A stretch of DNA of 64,000 bases, from positions 72,001 through 136,000 of the forward strand of contig CM065296.1 in assembly GCA_032871835.1 (NCBI GenBank), read 5' to 3'. The DNA is from Dipteronia dyeriana. Its lineage: Eukaryota; Streptophyta; Magnoliopsida; Sapindales; Sapindaceae. Positions 43,769-55,331 of this stretch are shown one piece after another. A program made the translations under genes and the position numbers. The stretch's first letter is position 1. Each line of letters opens with the position of its first letter. Below the pieces are notes generated by a model. It did no database searches and had not been told where the DNA came from. It saw nothing but the letters and a program-made list of their open reading frames with translations.

Positions 43769-44111
43769 TTCATTCTCTCAGGCAACAAAAATTTCAACCT
43801 TGAATATCCCTCGTTTCTCACGCGCGAGTTTTAGGGAAATCTTTTCCAATATGGTCCTATCCTAGTGAGTCGGTTTTTGAGAATTATTTCTCGAGAGCTC
43901 TATTGGGTTTAGAGTCTTGTTATATCGAGGGCGCGTTTACCGATGAGTAATCAAATTCGGAAAAGGAAGGTGCCATCCGAGAGATATTTTCGGTACGTTT
44001 TCGTTTTTATTTTCTATAAATGATTTCGAAAACGTGTTAATTAAACGTTTTTTAATTTATTTTAGAAAAAAAAAATAGAAAACCAAATCAATATTAAAAG
44101 TGAAAGATTTA
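43769..44111. other. Upstream flank of the ALE2-like pseudogene
   Basis: No gene. 43993-44110 resembles, inverted, 56500-56640 (ATTTCGAAAACGTGTT and AAAGTGAAAGATTT shared). Confidence 0.5.
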
Positions 44112-44440
44112 GGACCCGTCCTGTAAGCGTTTGTCAGTTACTGTTTTTCAAAAATAAAAATAAAAATGAAAACAGTGTTTTTGGTTTCAGTTTCGAATTC
44201 CGAAAACGCCTCTGGTAACATATACTGAAAGTTGTATTTTAAAAATAAAAACGGAAAAAACGCGTCTGGTAGATCAACCAAAAACCATCAAAAATTGATT
44301 AAATAATTAACCAATATAATTTTTGTATTGTAATTTTTAAATTAAACAAAAGTAACACATCAAAAATTAATTCAAAAAAAACATATCAAAAAATGAATTA
44401 ATCAAAACTAAACTCTTAAATTATAAATAAATAATTACAA
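44112..44440. repeat. Left arm of inverted repeat flanking viral cluster A2
   Basis: About 330 bp matching the reverse complement of 57110-57540: GTCCTGTAAGCGTTTGTCAG, AACGCCTCTGGTAACATATA, AAAAATTAATTCAAAAAAA and AATTAATCAAAACTAAACTC all have counterparts. It ends in (AT)n next to the viral junction at 44479. Confidence 0.75.
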
Positions 44441-44478
44441 TATATATATATATATAATAAAAATATAATTGTATATAT

Positions 44479-45995
44479 TGCAAATCAAGAATGGAACTTA
44501 TGCCCCCAGACCTCACATTGCGAGCCAACTCCTAGATTTTCCAGATTCCAACCTCACATTAAAGTAGCTTCAGCAATTTCTTGGGATTATCAACTATGTC
44601 AGGGATTTCATCCCACAAGCCGGTCGTTTCACCACCTGCTTATCCAAACTCCTCAAGAAGGATCCCCCACAGTGGAATACCTTTCACACTGAAGCAATCT
44701 CCCACCTCAAGAATGCTGCACAAAACCCTCCACCCCTTCGCATTCCCTCATCTGGCCACCTCGTCCTGCAAACAGACGCCAGCGACCACTTCTGGGGTGC
44801 TATCCTCATTGAAGAAACCCAAGGAAAACGTCACTACTGTGGCCATGCCAGTGGACAGTTCAAAGAATCCCAGAAGCATTACCATACCATTTGCAAAGAG
44901 ATCCTTGCTTTAAAAAATGGAGTTTCCAAGTTTGACTTCCACCTCAGAACCACCAAATTCACCGTTGAAATGGACAACTCCTCATTCCCTAAAGTTCTTG
45001 AGTTCCGCAATAAACTCCCACCAAACCCCCAGCTCCTGAGACTTAAACACTGGTTTGTCAGATACGACTTTTCGGTCAAACACATAAAAGGTCATCACAA
45101 CATCATCCCAGACATGCTTTCACGACCCCAACCTGTCAACCTCCTCTCTCGTACTGGCCCGATCCCCTTGATCTACATGGTGTCTCCTCAAGCCTCCTCT
45201 TCCACAGCCCCTCCACCAATGCCACCTGGTTTCCCCCCAGAATTCATAGCTACTCTTCCTCCAGACCAAACCCCTTCTGTCCAGCAAATCCAAGCATTTG
45301 CCAATTCTTACCTTCCGCATTATCTGTCCCAGATCAACGGCCAGGGCTGTCACCATCAGATAACCAACCTCAAGAAACCTTTTCTTGACCCTTTTGTATC
45401 ACCTCCATTCTACTACTATTCCGACCAAATGTTTTGGTTCCTATGGTGTTTGTCTGTTCTTCATCGCCACGCCATGGTTTTCCCCCTCCAAGCTCTATAC
45501 GGTTTTGTCCAAGACCCTACCTCAGTCAACCTCCGAACTTTCCTACAGTGGTTCAAGCCCCTGCATGCTTGGCAGTCCGAGCTCAATAAACTCATGGGCC
45601 AATACCATCTCTGGAAAATGGACCCTGACCAGGCCTCCAAAGTATGCTGCATCTGGATCTTCAACAGGCCCTACAACTACAGCCCACATACCCAGCTTCT
45701 TTGGACTTCCAACATCTGCTACGAATGGGATACTTCTTACGACTATGAAAGACTGTACCGGTCCAATATCCAGATACCCCTACTCAACTTTTTTTGTGAC
45801 GTCAACAATGACTACACAGATGTCATCTTTATTCTCCCTGACGTCCCAAGAGACCCAACAAAAAGCCTTCACCCTCTCCCGAATTGGTTCCTCCAAGATT
45901 CCCAAGACCCGGCTGGCACATGGCCCTGTTCGATCTGTGGGGCCCTCAATTCAGATGATGAGTACCACTCCACGTGCAACCTCAGCAGCCCATAA
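44479..45995 (+). pseudogene. RT end, RNase H and C-terminal extension (A2a)
   Basis: Begins mid-RT (QIKNGTYAP). A stop near 44563 and a one-base insertion near 44688 break the N-terminal part; from about 44700 the frame is open to TAA at 45993. RNase H landmarks: LQTDASDHFWGAIL, EMDNSSFPKVLEF, HIKGHHNIIPDMLSRP. The extension holds FLQWFKPLHAWQSEL, KMDPDQASKVCCIWIFNRPY and the final CSICGALNSDDEYHSTC. Confidence 0.85.
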
Positions 45996-46249
45996 CTCTG
46001 CCGCCTACTTTATTGCTGCATCACTTTCCAGCTGTCTTATTTTCTGCTTTATTTTGTTCCCTGCTTTTGTCGGCCAGCTTTATCGGCCAGCTTTACTTTT
46101 TATCGCTCTCTAGCTGTCCTGCTTTTATTTCCTGCTTTTGTCGGCCCTCCTGTCCTTATTCGGCCGCCCTTATCTTTGTAAGATATTTTAGTCGATCGTC
46201 TGATCCTTATCTCTTGTAACATATTGTGATCAGCCGTGTAAGGCTCTCT

Positions 46250-46315
46250 TTCCTTTCTCTATAAGAAGGATAGGCCAGCCTCGTTGTAAATCAGAACGAA
46301 AAGAAATAAATAGAG
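46250..46315 (+). promoter_or_regulatory. Pararetroviral promoter TATA box and poly(A) signal (A2a)
   Basis: TATAAGAA at 46260-46267 and AATAAA at 46305-46310, same arrangement as A1 and A2c. The leader from here to the movement-protein ATG at 46791 is about 500 nt. Confidence 0.65.
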
Positions 46316-46470
46316 GATTGTGTTTTCAATTCTATGGCTTTCTAAACAGTTTCTCCCTCCCAATCTTCGAATAGCTCTGTGTCTGAAACTATGGTTCTCT
46401 AAGGTCCCAGTATGCTCTATGCTTGCCTCTTATGAGGATCCTGCATATCAGAACAGATCCTGTATACTAG

Positions 46471-46560
46471 TTTGGTATATTGGCTGGACACCCTGGACAC
46501 ATCCGAAACCAGAATGTTGCTGGCTAGGATGAACTCAGGTTTAACAAAGCCCCGTACTGA
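46471..46560 (+). other. Conserved leader element (A2a)
   Basis: Same block as 25271 and 38480, with CCAGAATGTTGCTGGCTAGG and TTTAACAAAGCCCCGTACT. Confidence 0.7.
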
Positions 46561-46701
46561 CTAGTTTGGCCTGCTGATCTCCATCCATCTCTGTCAGTGT
46601 CTGACCGGAAAAGTACCCTGTTAAGGCCGAAGGATGGCCGCCAGTGGGGAAAACTCGGTTCTGGTTCTTTCTGTGAGATGGTAGTGGAGCTCTAATCCAA
46701 G

Positions 46702-46713
46702 TGGTATCAGAGC
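46702..46713 (+). promoter_or_regulatory. Primer binding site for tRNA-Met (A2a)
   Basis: TGGTATCAGAGC, complementary to the 3' end of initiator tRNA-Met, where minus-strand synthesis starts in Caulimoviridae. It lies about 90 nt before the movement-protein start. Confidence 0.92.
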
Positions 46714-46790
46714 CTCTGTCTGTTTTTTCAGACGTGAAGAACCCTATGATTAGACACGGTAGCTAGAAGAAGAAAGGGAACTCTTAAGCT

Positions 46791-47369
46791 ATGTCAAACA
46801 ACATCACTGAAAACGTTCCTTCTAGACTTTCCTCTAATGTTTCTATTAGACAAACTCAGACAAATAAGATCCAACACCTTGTTGAATATACCCACATCCC
46901 AGAATCAGCCCAGATTACTGAAACAGCTCTTCCTCTGTTAAATCCTTACACCATCTTTAAACGTAGCCGGTCACTTTCCAGGCGAGTTACAGCCCTGGTC
47001 CAACACCGCTCTCCTCCAATCAAAGAGTATGTCCAATCTACTGCCTTGGACAATTGTCTGATTCCTGCTTCGACTACCGAACAATATGTTGACCTAGAAA
47101 TTGGCCAACCACTTATTGAACAATGGATCAGAGAAGGATACTCTCACCTGCACATCGGAGCTATCAGAATAATCCTTACCTTGCATGGCAGGAAAGGATT
47201 ACCAGTCACGGCCCGGATTGCTCTCCTCAACATGATTTACAAGCAGTATGAACATGCAGTCATTGGCACGTGCCTCTCCACGTTACATGCATGAAGCATC
47301 TCACTTACCTACTATCCGAACTTCAACATCCCTCTCAGGGATCTAAATCTGCACAACTGTCTCAAAGTC
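46791..47369 (+). pseudogene. Movement protein, 5' part only (A2a)
   Basis: Starts MSNNITENVPSRLSS; open to a TGA at 47292 (Gly codon in A2c), homology goes on to 47369, where the strand switches inside AAAGTC, a 6-bp match between both partners. Lacks the C-terminal 40 percent. Confidence 0.85.
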
Positions 47370-48600
47370 TAGGAGTTGGCTCGCAAGGTGAGGTCCGGGG
47401 GCATAAGTTCCATTCTTGATTTGCATACCAAGAAACTCGATTTCTGAGACACCTATCGAGCTCTTTTTGTCAGATAACATGATCCCATATTCATCAAGAA
47501 TTTGGTGAAATCTTGTTAGGAGATCATTATGTGACTGTTTGTCTGTAGAGAATAGCAGGATGTCATCGATGTATAGCAGGGTTGAACTGAGCAGTGGCTG
47601 AAAGATCCTGGTAACAGCCTTTTAGAACAGGGAAGGAGCTGTTTTGAGCCCAAAAGAAAGTACGGTCCATTGGTAATGGGCATTAGGAAGGCAGAAGGCT
47701 GTTTTGGGCCTGTCGTGTGGTTGTATTCCAATTTGCCAGAAGGCTCCCTTTAAATCAAACTTGGAGAAAACTGTGGCTCCAGGTATTTGGGAGAACAAGG
47801 TATTGGCTCTGGGAACAGGGAATTTGTCATCTTGGAGGAAAAGATTGAGAGGCTTGTAATCAATAACAAGCCGTTTCTTTCCTCTGACCTTTTCTGATCT
47901 TTTTTCTACATAGAAGGCCTGGCAGGCCCATGGGAAAGAAGTGGGCTCTAGGAGGCCCTGGCTGAGGAGTGACTCACATTCTTCTGTTGCCATGGATAGG
48001 TCAGAAGGGGACATCCCTGTGTGTGTTGCCCTTGTGGGATTGACATCTTTATTGAGCTTAAAAGGGAGTTCTATAAAGAAGTCTGGGTTTTTCCACAGTG
48101 GGTGTGGGTGTTTGAAATCTGTATGGCTGTTGGCGCAGAAGAGTTGGAGCTTTTCTTGTATCTTTTTGAAGTCTGGATTGATGACTGAAAGGGGAAAAAT
48201 CTTTGGGATGTCAATGAAAGGTTTAAATTCTTTTTTAAATCGGATGCCCTGCGGTAAAATCCTGATGGATTTTGCTTGGCTGTAAATATCTCATCCGATG
48301 AGGATATCTTTGTCAGGGAGAGGTGTCCCAATGATGTGTGTCCAAAGAGTGAAGGATGGGAAGAATTGTAACCCATTTTTATGTTTGGAGATCAAATGGG
48401 TACTGAAAAGTTATCCGTCTGCAGCCAGGAACTGGTTGTTTTCTTGCTTCCAAGCGTCTGCAGAGAGGACATTGGGGTTCATCATAGAGGAGTGGGCTCC
48501 TGTGTCAAAGTAGACAATAACTGGGATTGGTTTAGAATATTTTGTGGGTAAATTTTGGATTTTGATTTGTGGGCCTGCATTTTCTTTATTGGTGGCTTGG
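47370..48600 (-). pseudogene. Protease and RT (A2b, minus), partial
   Basis: Read right to left: protease with VIVYFDTGAHSSMMNPNVL near 48480-48535, linker, RT with RLVIDYKPLNLFLQDD near 47850, FDLKGAFWQIGIQ near 47740 and YIDDILLFS near 47560. A stop occurs near 48417 (end of protease), one near 48288 and one near 47621. Cut at 47370. Confidence 0.83.
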
Positions 48601-50877
48601 TAGGCTTCTGATGGATAGTCTTGGTCAGGAAGGCTTGAGTCACCTGAAGAGCTAGTGTCATCAGAGTCTAGCATCATAAAAGAGGTCAGTTGGTTGACAT
48701 CTTCTTGTTCTGAAAAGTAGGACTCAATGTCGGCATCTGAGGGAATTTCTTTTGCAACTTGTCTCAGTTGCCTGATGAGTTTGGCCGATTTTGCTCTCTT
48801 GTTGGGACATTGCTTGGCATAGTGCCCTTCTTGTCCGCAGGCAAAGCATTTGTTTGATTTGTTCCAAGACCTCCTTGCCTTCTTTCTGTAATACTTATAT
48901 TTTCTGGAGCGTGGAAACCCCTTCGGGTTTTGGGTCTTGTGTGTTCTTTTTCTGTAGGGCATGTTTGCCTTGCAGTTGCAATGTTCATGGGAGTTGCATT
49001 TCAGATGGTAATTTGGAGGGAATTTACAGTGTCTGCTGTATTTTTTTCCTTCCTTAATCATCTTTGAGAAGACTCGTTGAGTAGCACAAAGCTTTTCTAG
49101 AGCAGTGTGGGTGAACATGTGAATTTCTCCCAAGGTGATTTATCTGAGGCTTTTTCCCGAGAACTCGATTAATCTTTGGAGTTCTCCTTGGAGTTCTGAT
49201 GGAAGCGAATTCAGATACACCTGTCTTAGGGTCTCATCATTGACACCACCGAGGGCGTGATACCTGAAGGACATGCGTCTATAGTGATAGTCAATATCTT
49301 CTTTGTTCAAAGAGCACACTGTCATTTCGAAGAATTCCTGTCTGGTCTGTTTATAGAACTGGGAAACATCTCCGAGAAATTCTCTAAAGATTATTCCTGT
49401 TGCTATGGAAACAGATCCACATCTGACTAATTGCAGTTGCCTGTATTCTCCGAGTGCTTGGTACCAGTCTCTGAGAGATCCGGTGAATCTGGAGACAAAT
49501 TCTCTTAGGATGGATTCTACGTTGTCACCTCCTTTTGCAATTTGGAGGTCAAGCCAGGCGCTCATTTCAGACATTCTTTTTCTCCATTGTCTGGGAGCGA
49601 CCTCATCAAAGTTGAACCATGGACCATTGGTAGGTTTCGGGGAAGGGGTGTGTGTTTGTGCTGTATCCCTTTGGTCTCTTTGGTCGGGCGGTTCATCAGT
49701 TACTGGAGGAGGTACTTCAGTGGTTTCAGATTCTGATGATGTATCCATGGTTTGGGTGGATGGTTGAGGGTCGGCACTCGTAGCTAGGAAAACCTGAGTG
49801 AGATCATCAGGGTCTGAATAGTTTGAAGAGTCTGGTGTTTGATCAGAGTGATAAGTTTCCCAAGAAGAGGTGGAGGAAGTTTCCAAGGTTTCTGTCTCTG
49901 TTGAGGAGGTATTTGAGGAATAATGTTGGTGGGAAGATGTGTAAAAGGCTTGCTTTTGGTAATTCGGTGGAGAGTATTTGTGGGAAGAATGTGTCTTCTT
50001 TTTCTGGGAGGTTTTTCTTTCTTTACTAGTCGATGGTTTTTCTGTGGGTAAAGGTGGGTATTTCCGGAAGAGGTCTCCGGTTGATCTGAAGAACTGGGAG
50101 TGGTCAGGAGGTCTTAACGGAGGCGGCGGTGTCTGTGTTGGGAAAACTAAGGACGGGGAGTAAGGATGAGGGCTAGGAATGTAGGGTGTGCTGACAAAGT
50201 GGTCTCTTGTTATTTGGTCCGGTTGATCTTTGAGTCGTCTGATCTCTCTTTCTTTGTTATCAAAATCAGGGCCAAAGTACCCTTGGCTGATATACTGATG
50301 TAAATCAGTATCTAACCTAGAAACTCTTGACTGTAGGTCTGTATACATGTTCCTTAATGTGGAATCTAGATGCTGAAGTTGGTTGTCCTGTTGAGAGACC
50401 TGGTGTGAGACTTTGTCCATTTTCTGGTCAATGGAGTGAAGCACCCTGTTTTGGACTGTTGCATTGCGGGTGTGCCAGTTGAGGACTTGCTCAGCCTGGG
50501 AAGGCTGTTTGTGAGATCCATCAGGTAAGACTTCTGTTGACTGGATGAAGGGTCTGGAGAACAGGTTCCTTTCAGGATTTGATGATGAATCCAAAGGAGG
50601 GAAGTCTTTGTTATAGCTAGAGGCCATAAAGCATAGGATCGGAGCCGGGACAGTTGGTTGATCCCGAAGTAAGCCTTCTTCTCTAAGGATTTGAAGTGCT
50701 CTATCATAAATGGGAAGGGGCTTGTTTTTTATTGGTTTTAGACCAATCCAAGAGCTGTGAGGGTCTTTAGGTTTCCTGTAATAGGTAGCAGGTTTACAGG
50801 ACGTCTTTTCTTGCTTGTGGCAAGACCTGCATTCACAGTCTGCGTCACACATGTCTGGGTCTACGTCCCAGATGAAA
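48601..50877 (-). pseudogene. Coat-protein region of ORF2 (A2b, minus), nearly intact
   Basis: An open frame of about 580 viral codons runs from the junction at 50877 (IWDVDPDMCDADCECRSC) to a single stop at 49140, then continues in frame from 49133 to 48601. Parts: Cys cluster, coiled-coil-like stretch (SIDQKMDKVSHQVSQQ), Pro/Ser-rich linker, capsid core (FVSRFTGSLRDWYQALGEYR), Lys/Arg-rich tract and CCHC knuckle CFACGQEGHYAKQC (48809-48850). The first codons of the 592-codon frame (50918-50878) are protease DNA of fragment c read backwards, not coat protein. Confidence 0.86.
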
Positions 50878-50880
50878 CAA

Positions 50881-52175
50881 AATGCAGGCCCACAAATCAA
50901 AATCCAAAATTTACCCACAAAATATTCTAAACCAATCCCAGTTATTGCCTACTTTGACACAGGAGCCCACTCCTCTATGATGAACCCCAATGTCCTCCCT
51001 GCAGACGCTTGGAAGCAAGAAAACAACCAGTTCCTGGCTGCGGACGGATAACTTTTCAGCACCCATTTGATCTCCAAACATAAAATTGGGTTACAATTCT
51101 TCCCATCCTTCACTCTTTGGACACACATCATTGGGACACCTCTCCCTGACAAAGATATCCTCATCGGATGGGATATTTACAGCCAAGAAAAATCCATCAG
51201 GATTTTACCGCAGGGCATCCGATTTAAAAAAGAATTTAAACCTTTCATTGACATCCCAAAGATTTTTCCCCTTTCAGTCATCAATCCAGACTTCAAAAAG
51301 ATACAAGAAAAGCTCCAACTCTTCTGCGCCAACAGCCATACAGATTTCAAACACCCACACCCACTGTGGAAAAACCCGGACTTCTTCATAGAACTCCCTT
51401 TTAAGCTCAATGAAGATGTCAATCCCACAAGGGCAACACACACAGGGATGTCCCCTTCTGACCTATCCATGGCAACAAAAGAATGTGAGTCACTCCTCAG
51501 CCAGGGCCTCCTAGAGCTCACTTCTTCCCCATGGGCCTGCCAGGCCTTCTATGTAGAAAAAAGATCAGAAAAGGTCAGAGGAAAGAAACAGCTTGTTATT
51601 GATTACAAGCCTCTCAATCTTTTCCTCCAAGATGACAAATTCCCTGTTCCCAGAGCCAATACCTTGTTCTCCTAAATACCTAGAGCCACAGTTTTCTCCA
51701 AGTTTGATTTAAAGGGAGCCTTCTGGCAAATTGGAATACAACCACACGACAGGCCCAAAACAGCCTTCTGCCTTCCTAATGCCCATTACCAATGGACCGT
51801 ACTTCCTTTTGGGCTCAAAACAGCTCTTTCCTTGTTCCAAAAGGCTGTTACCAGGATCTTTCAGCCACTGCTCAGTTCAGCCCTGCTATACATCGATGAC
51901 ATCCTGCTATTCTCTACAGACAAACAGTCACATAATGATCTCCTAACAAGATTTCACCAAATTCTTGATGAATATGGGATCATGTTATCTGACAAAAAAA
52001 GCTCGATAGGTGTCTCAGAAATCGAGTTTCTTGGTATGCAAATCAAGAATGGAACTTATGCCCCCGGACCTCACCCTGCGAGCCAACTCCTAGACTTTCC
52101 AGATTCCAACCTCACATTAAAGCAGCTTCAGCAATTTCTTGGGATTATCAACTATGTCAGGGATTTCATCCCATA
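50881..52175 (+). pseudogene. Protease and RT (A2c), broken
   Basis: Starts just before the protease (NAGPQIKIQNLP); VIAYFDTGAHSSMMNPNVL near 50940. RT: RLVIDYKPLNLF-type motif near 51595 (Gln replaces Arg), FDLKGAFWQIGI near 51705, LLYIDDILLFS near 51885. Stops at 51049, 51674 and 52173 are absent from the matching positions of the other fragments. Confidence 0.85.
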
Positions 52176-53552
52176 AGCCGGTCGTTTCACCACCTGCTTA
52201 TCCAAACTCCTCAAGAAGGATCCCCTACAGTGGAATACCTTCACACTGAAGCAATCTCCCACCTCAAGAATGCTGCACAAAACCCTCCACCCCTTCGCAT
52301 TCCCTCATCTGGCCACCTCGTCCTGCAAACAGACGCCAGCGACCACTTCTGGGGTGCTATCCTCATTGAAGAAACCCAAGGAAAACGTCACTACTGTGGC
52401 CATGCCAGTGGACAGTTCAAAGAATCCCAGAAGCATTACCATACCATTTACAAAGAGATCCTTGCTGTAAAAAATGGAGTTTCCAAGTTTGACTTCCACC
52501 TCAGAACCACCAAATTCACCGTTGAAATGGACAACTCCTCATTCCCTAAAGTTCTTGAGTTCCGCAATAAATTCCCACCAAACCCCCAGCTCCTGAGACT
52601 TAAAGACTGGTTTGCCAGATACGACTTTTCGGTCAAACACATAAAAGGTCATCACAACATCATCCCAGACATGCTTTCACGACCCCAACCTGTCAACCTC
52701 CTCTCTCGTACTGGCCCGATCCCCTTGATCTACATGGTGTCTCCTCAAGCCTCCTCTTCCACAGCCCCTCTACCAATGCCACCTGGTTTCCCCCCAGAAT
52801 TCATAGCTACTCTTCCTCCAGACCAAACCCCTTCTGTCCAACAAATCCAAGCATTTGCCAATTCTTACCTTCAGCATTATCTTTCCCAGATCAACGGCCA
52901 GGGCTGTCACCATCAGATAAACAACCTCAAGAAACCTTTTCTTGACCCTTTTGTATCACCTCCATTCTACTACTATTCCGACCAAATGTTTTGGTTCCTA
53001 TGGTGTTTGTCTGTTCTCCATCGCCACGCCATGGTTTTCCCCCTCCAAGCTCTATACGGTTTTGTCCAAGAACCTACCTCAGTCAACCTCCGAACTTTCC
53101 TACAGTGGTTCAAGCCCCTGCATGTCTGGCAGTCCGAGCTCACTAAACTCATGGGCCAATACCATCTCTGGAAAATGGACCCTGACCAGGCCTCCAAAGT
53201 ATGCTGCATCTGGATCTTCAACAGGCCCTACAACTACAGCCCACATACCCAGCTTCTTTGGACTTCCAACATCTGCTACGAATGGGATACTTCTTACGAC
53301 TATGAAAGACTGTACCGATCCAATATCCAGATACCCCTACTCAACTTTCTTTGTGACGTCAATAATGACTACACAGATGTCATCTTTATTCTCCCTGACA
53401 TCCCAAGAGACCCCACAAAAAGCCTTCACCCTCTCCCGGATTGGTTCCTCCAAGATTCCCAAGACCCGGCTGGCACATGGCCCTGTTCGATCTGTGGGGC
53501 CCTCAATTCAGATGATGAGTACCACTCCACGTGCAACCTCAGCAGCCCATAA
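52176..53552 (+). pseudogene. RNase H and C-terminal extension (A2c), long open frame
   Basis: Open for 440 codons from 52230 to 53552. RNase H with LQTDASDHFWGAIL, KEILAVKNGVSKFDFHLRT and HIKGHHNIIPDMLSRP; then a roughly 290-residue extension conserved with A1 and A2a: DPFVSPPFYYYSDQMFWFLW, TFLQWFKPLHVWQSEL, MDPDQASKVCCIWIFNRPY, ending CSICGALNSDDEYHSTC. It is separated from the RT part by the stop at 52173 and a frame change near 52240. Confidence 0.86.
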
Positions 53553-53809
53553 CTCTGCCGCCTGCTTTATTGCTGCATCACTTTCCAGCTGTCTTATTTT
53601 CTGCTTTATTTTGTTCCCTGCTTTTGTCGGCCAGCTTTGTCGGCCAGCTTTACTTTTTATCGCTCTCCAGCTGTCCTGCTTTTATTTCCTGCTTTTGTCG
53701 GCCCTCCTGTCCTTATTCGGCCGCCCTTATCTTTGTAAGATATTTTAGTCGATCGTCTGATCCTTATCTCTTGTAACATATTGTGATCAGCCGTGTAAGG
53801 CTCTCTTTC

Positions 53810-53870
53810 CTTTCTCTATAAGAAGGATAGGCCAGCCTCGTTGTAAATCAGAACGAAAAGAAATAAAGAG
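53810..53870 (+). promoter_or_regulatory. Pararetroviral promoter TATA box and poly(A) signal (A2c)
   Basis: TATAAGAA at 53817-53824, AATAAA at 53862-53867; copy of the A2a arrangement. Confidence 0.65.
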
Positions 53871-54028
53871 AGGATTATGTTTTCAATTCTATGGCTTTCT
53901 AAACAGTTTCTCCCTCCCAATCTTTGAATAGCTCTGTGTCTGAAACTATGGTTCTCTAAGGTCCCAGTATGCTCTATGCTTGCCTCTTATGAGGATCCTG
54001 CATATCAGAACAGATCCTGTATACTAGT

Positions 54029-54118
54029 TTGGTATATTGGCTGGACACCCTGGACACATCCGAAACCAGAATGTTGCTGGCTAGGATGAACTCAGGTTTA
54101 ACAAAGCCCCGTACTGAC
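54029..54118 (+). other. Conserved leader element (A2c)
   Basis: Identical in practice to the A2a block at 46471. Confidence 0.7.
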
Positions 54119-54258
54119 TAGTTTGGCCTGCTGATCTCCATCCATCTCTGTCAGTGTCTGACCGGAAAAGTACCCTGTTAAGGCCGAAGGATGGCCGCCA
54201 GTGGGGAAAACTCGGTTCTGGTTCTTTCTGTGAGATGGTAGTGGAGCTCTAATCCAAG

Positions 54259-54270
54259 TGGTATCAGAGC
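54259..54270 (+). promoter_or_regulatory. Primer binding site for tRNA-Met (A2c)
   Basis: TGGTATCAGAGC in the same context as at 46702. Confidence 0.92.
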
Positions 54271-54347
54271 CTCTGTCTGTTTTTTCAGACGTGAAGAACC
54301 CTATGATTAGACACGGTAGCTAGAAGAAGAAAGGGAACTCTTAAGCT

Positions 54348-55331
54348 ATGTCAAACAACATCACTGAAAACGTTCCTTCTAGACTTTCCTCTAATGTTTC
54401 TATTAGACAAACTCAGACAAATAAGATCCAACACCTTGTTGAATATACCCACATCCCAGAATCAGCCCAGATTACTGAAACAGCTCTTCCTCTGTTAAAT
54501 CCTTACACCATCTTTAAACGTAGCCGGTCACTTTCCAGGCGAGTTACAGCCCTGGTCCAACACCGCTCTCCTCCAATCAAAGAGTATGTCCAATCTACTG
54601 CCTTGGACAATTGTCTGATTCCTGCTTCGACTACCGAACAATATGTTGACCTAGAAATTGGCCAACCACTTATTGAACAATGGATCAGAGAAGGATACTC
54701 TCACCTGCACATCGGAGCTATCAGAATAATCCTTACCTTGCATGGCAGGAAAGGATTACCAGTCACGGCCCGGATTGCTCTCCTCAACACGATTTAAAAG
54801 CAGTATGAACATGCAGTCATTGGCACGTGCCTCTCCACGTTACATGCAGGAAGCATCTCACTTACCTACTATCCGAACTTCAACATCCCTCTCAGGGATC
54901 TAAATCTGCACAACTGTCTCAAAGTCCAACTGCAGATCATAGGAGCCCCTATGATGCCAAACTCCTATATGGCAACCCTCCATCATCAGATTGCCTACAG
55001 ACTTCAAGATCATGCTCTTGATCTCCCCATCCCTGGACATTCTGGAGATACCATCTTCATCAAAGCTGAAAGAGAAGATGAGGTTCCTACTATCGTCCAG
55101 ATTCCCAAACAACTGCCCAGAGAGAAACTCACAGAGATCATGCCTCTGAACTGGGTCACCAACTATGAGAAAGCGTTTCAAAACACCACGCCAGTTGTGG
55201 CAGCTGAAACCAAATTCACAAAATTGGCAGATGGTTCAATCCAAACTACATATGAGCAGATTGGCTCTTCAGAAACAAGTACTCCGGTCACAGAAACACC
55301 AGCCAGTGCTCCTCCTGTTTTTAAATCCTGA
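54348..55331 (+). pseudogene. Movement protein (A2c), one internal stop
   Basis: Full-length relative to A1. A single nonsense change (TAC to TAA) at 54795-54797 interrupts it; after that the frame is open to the natural stop at 55329. Landmarks as in A1, including ATLHHQIAYRLQDHALD near 54970. Confidence 0.86.

Noticed and set aside
49405..50163. Plus-strand frames opposite the A2b coat gene
   Set aside because: Shadow frames of the minus-strand coat-protein ORF; no domain.
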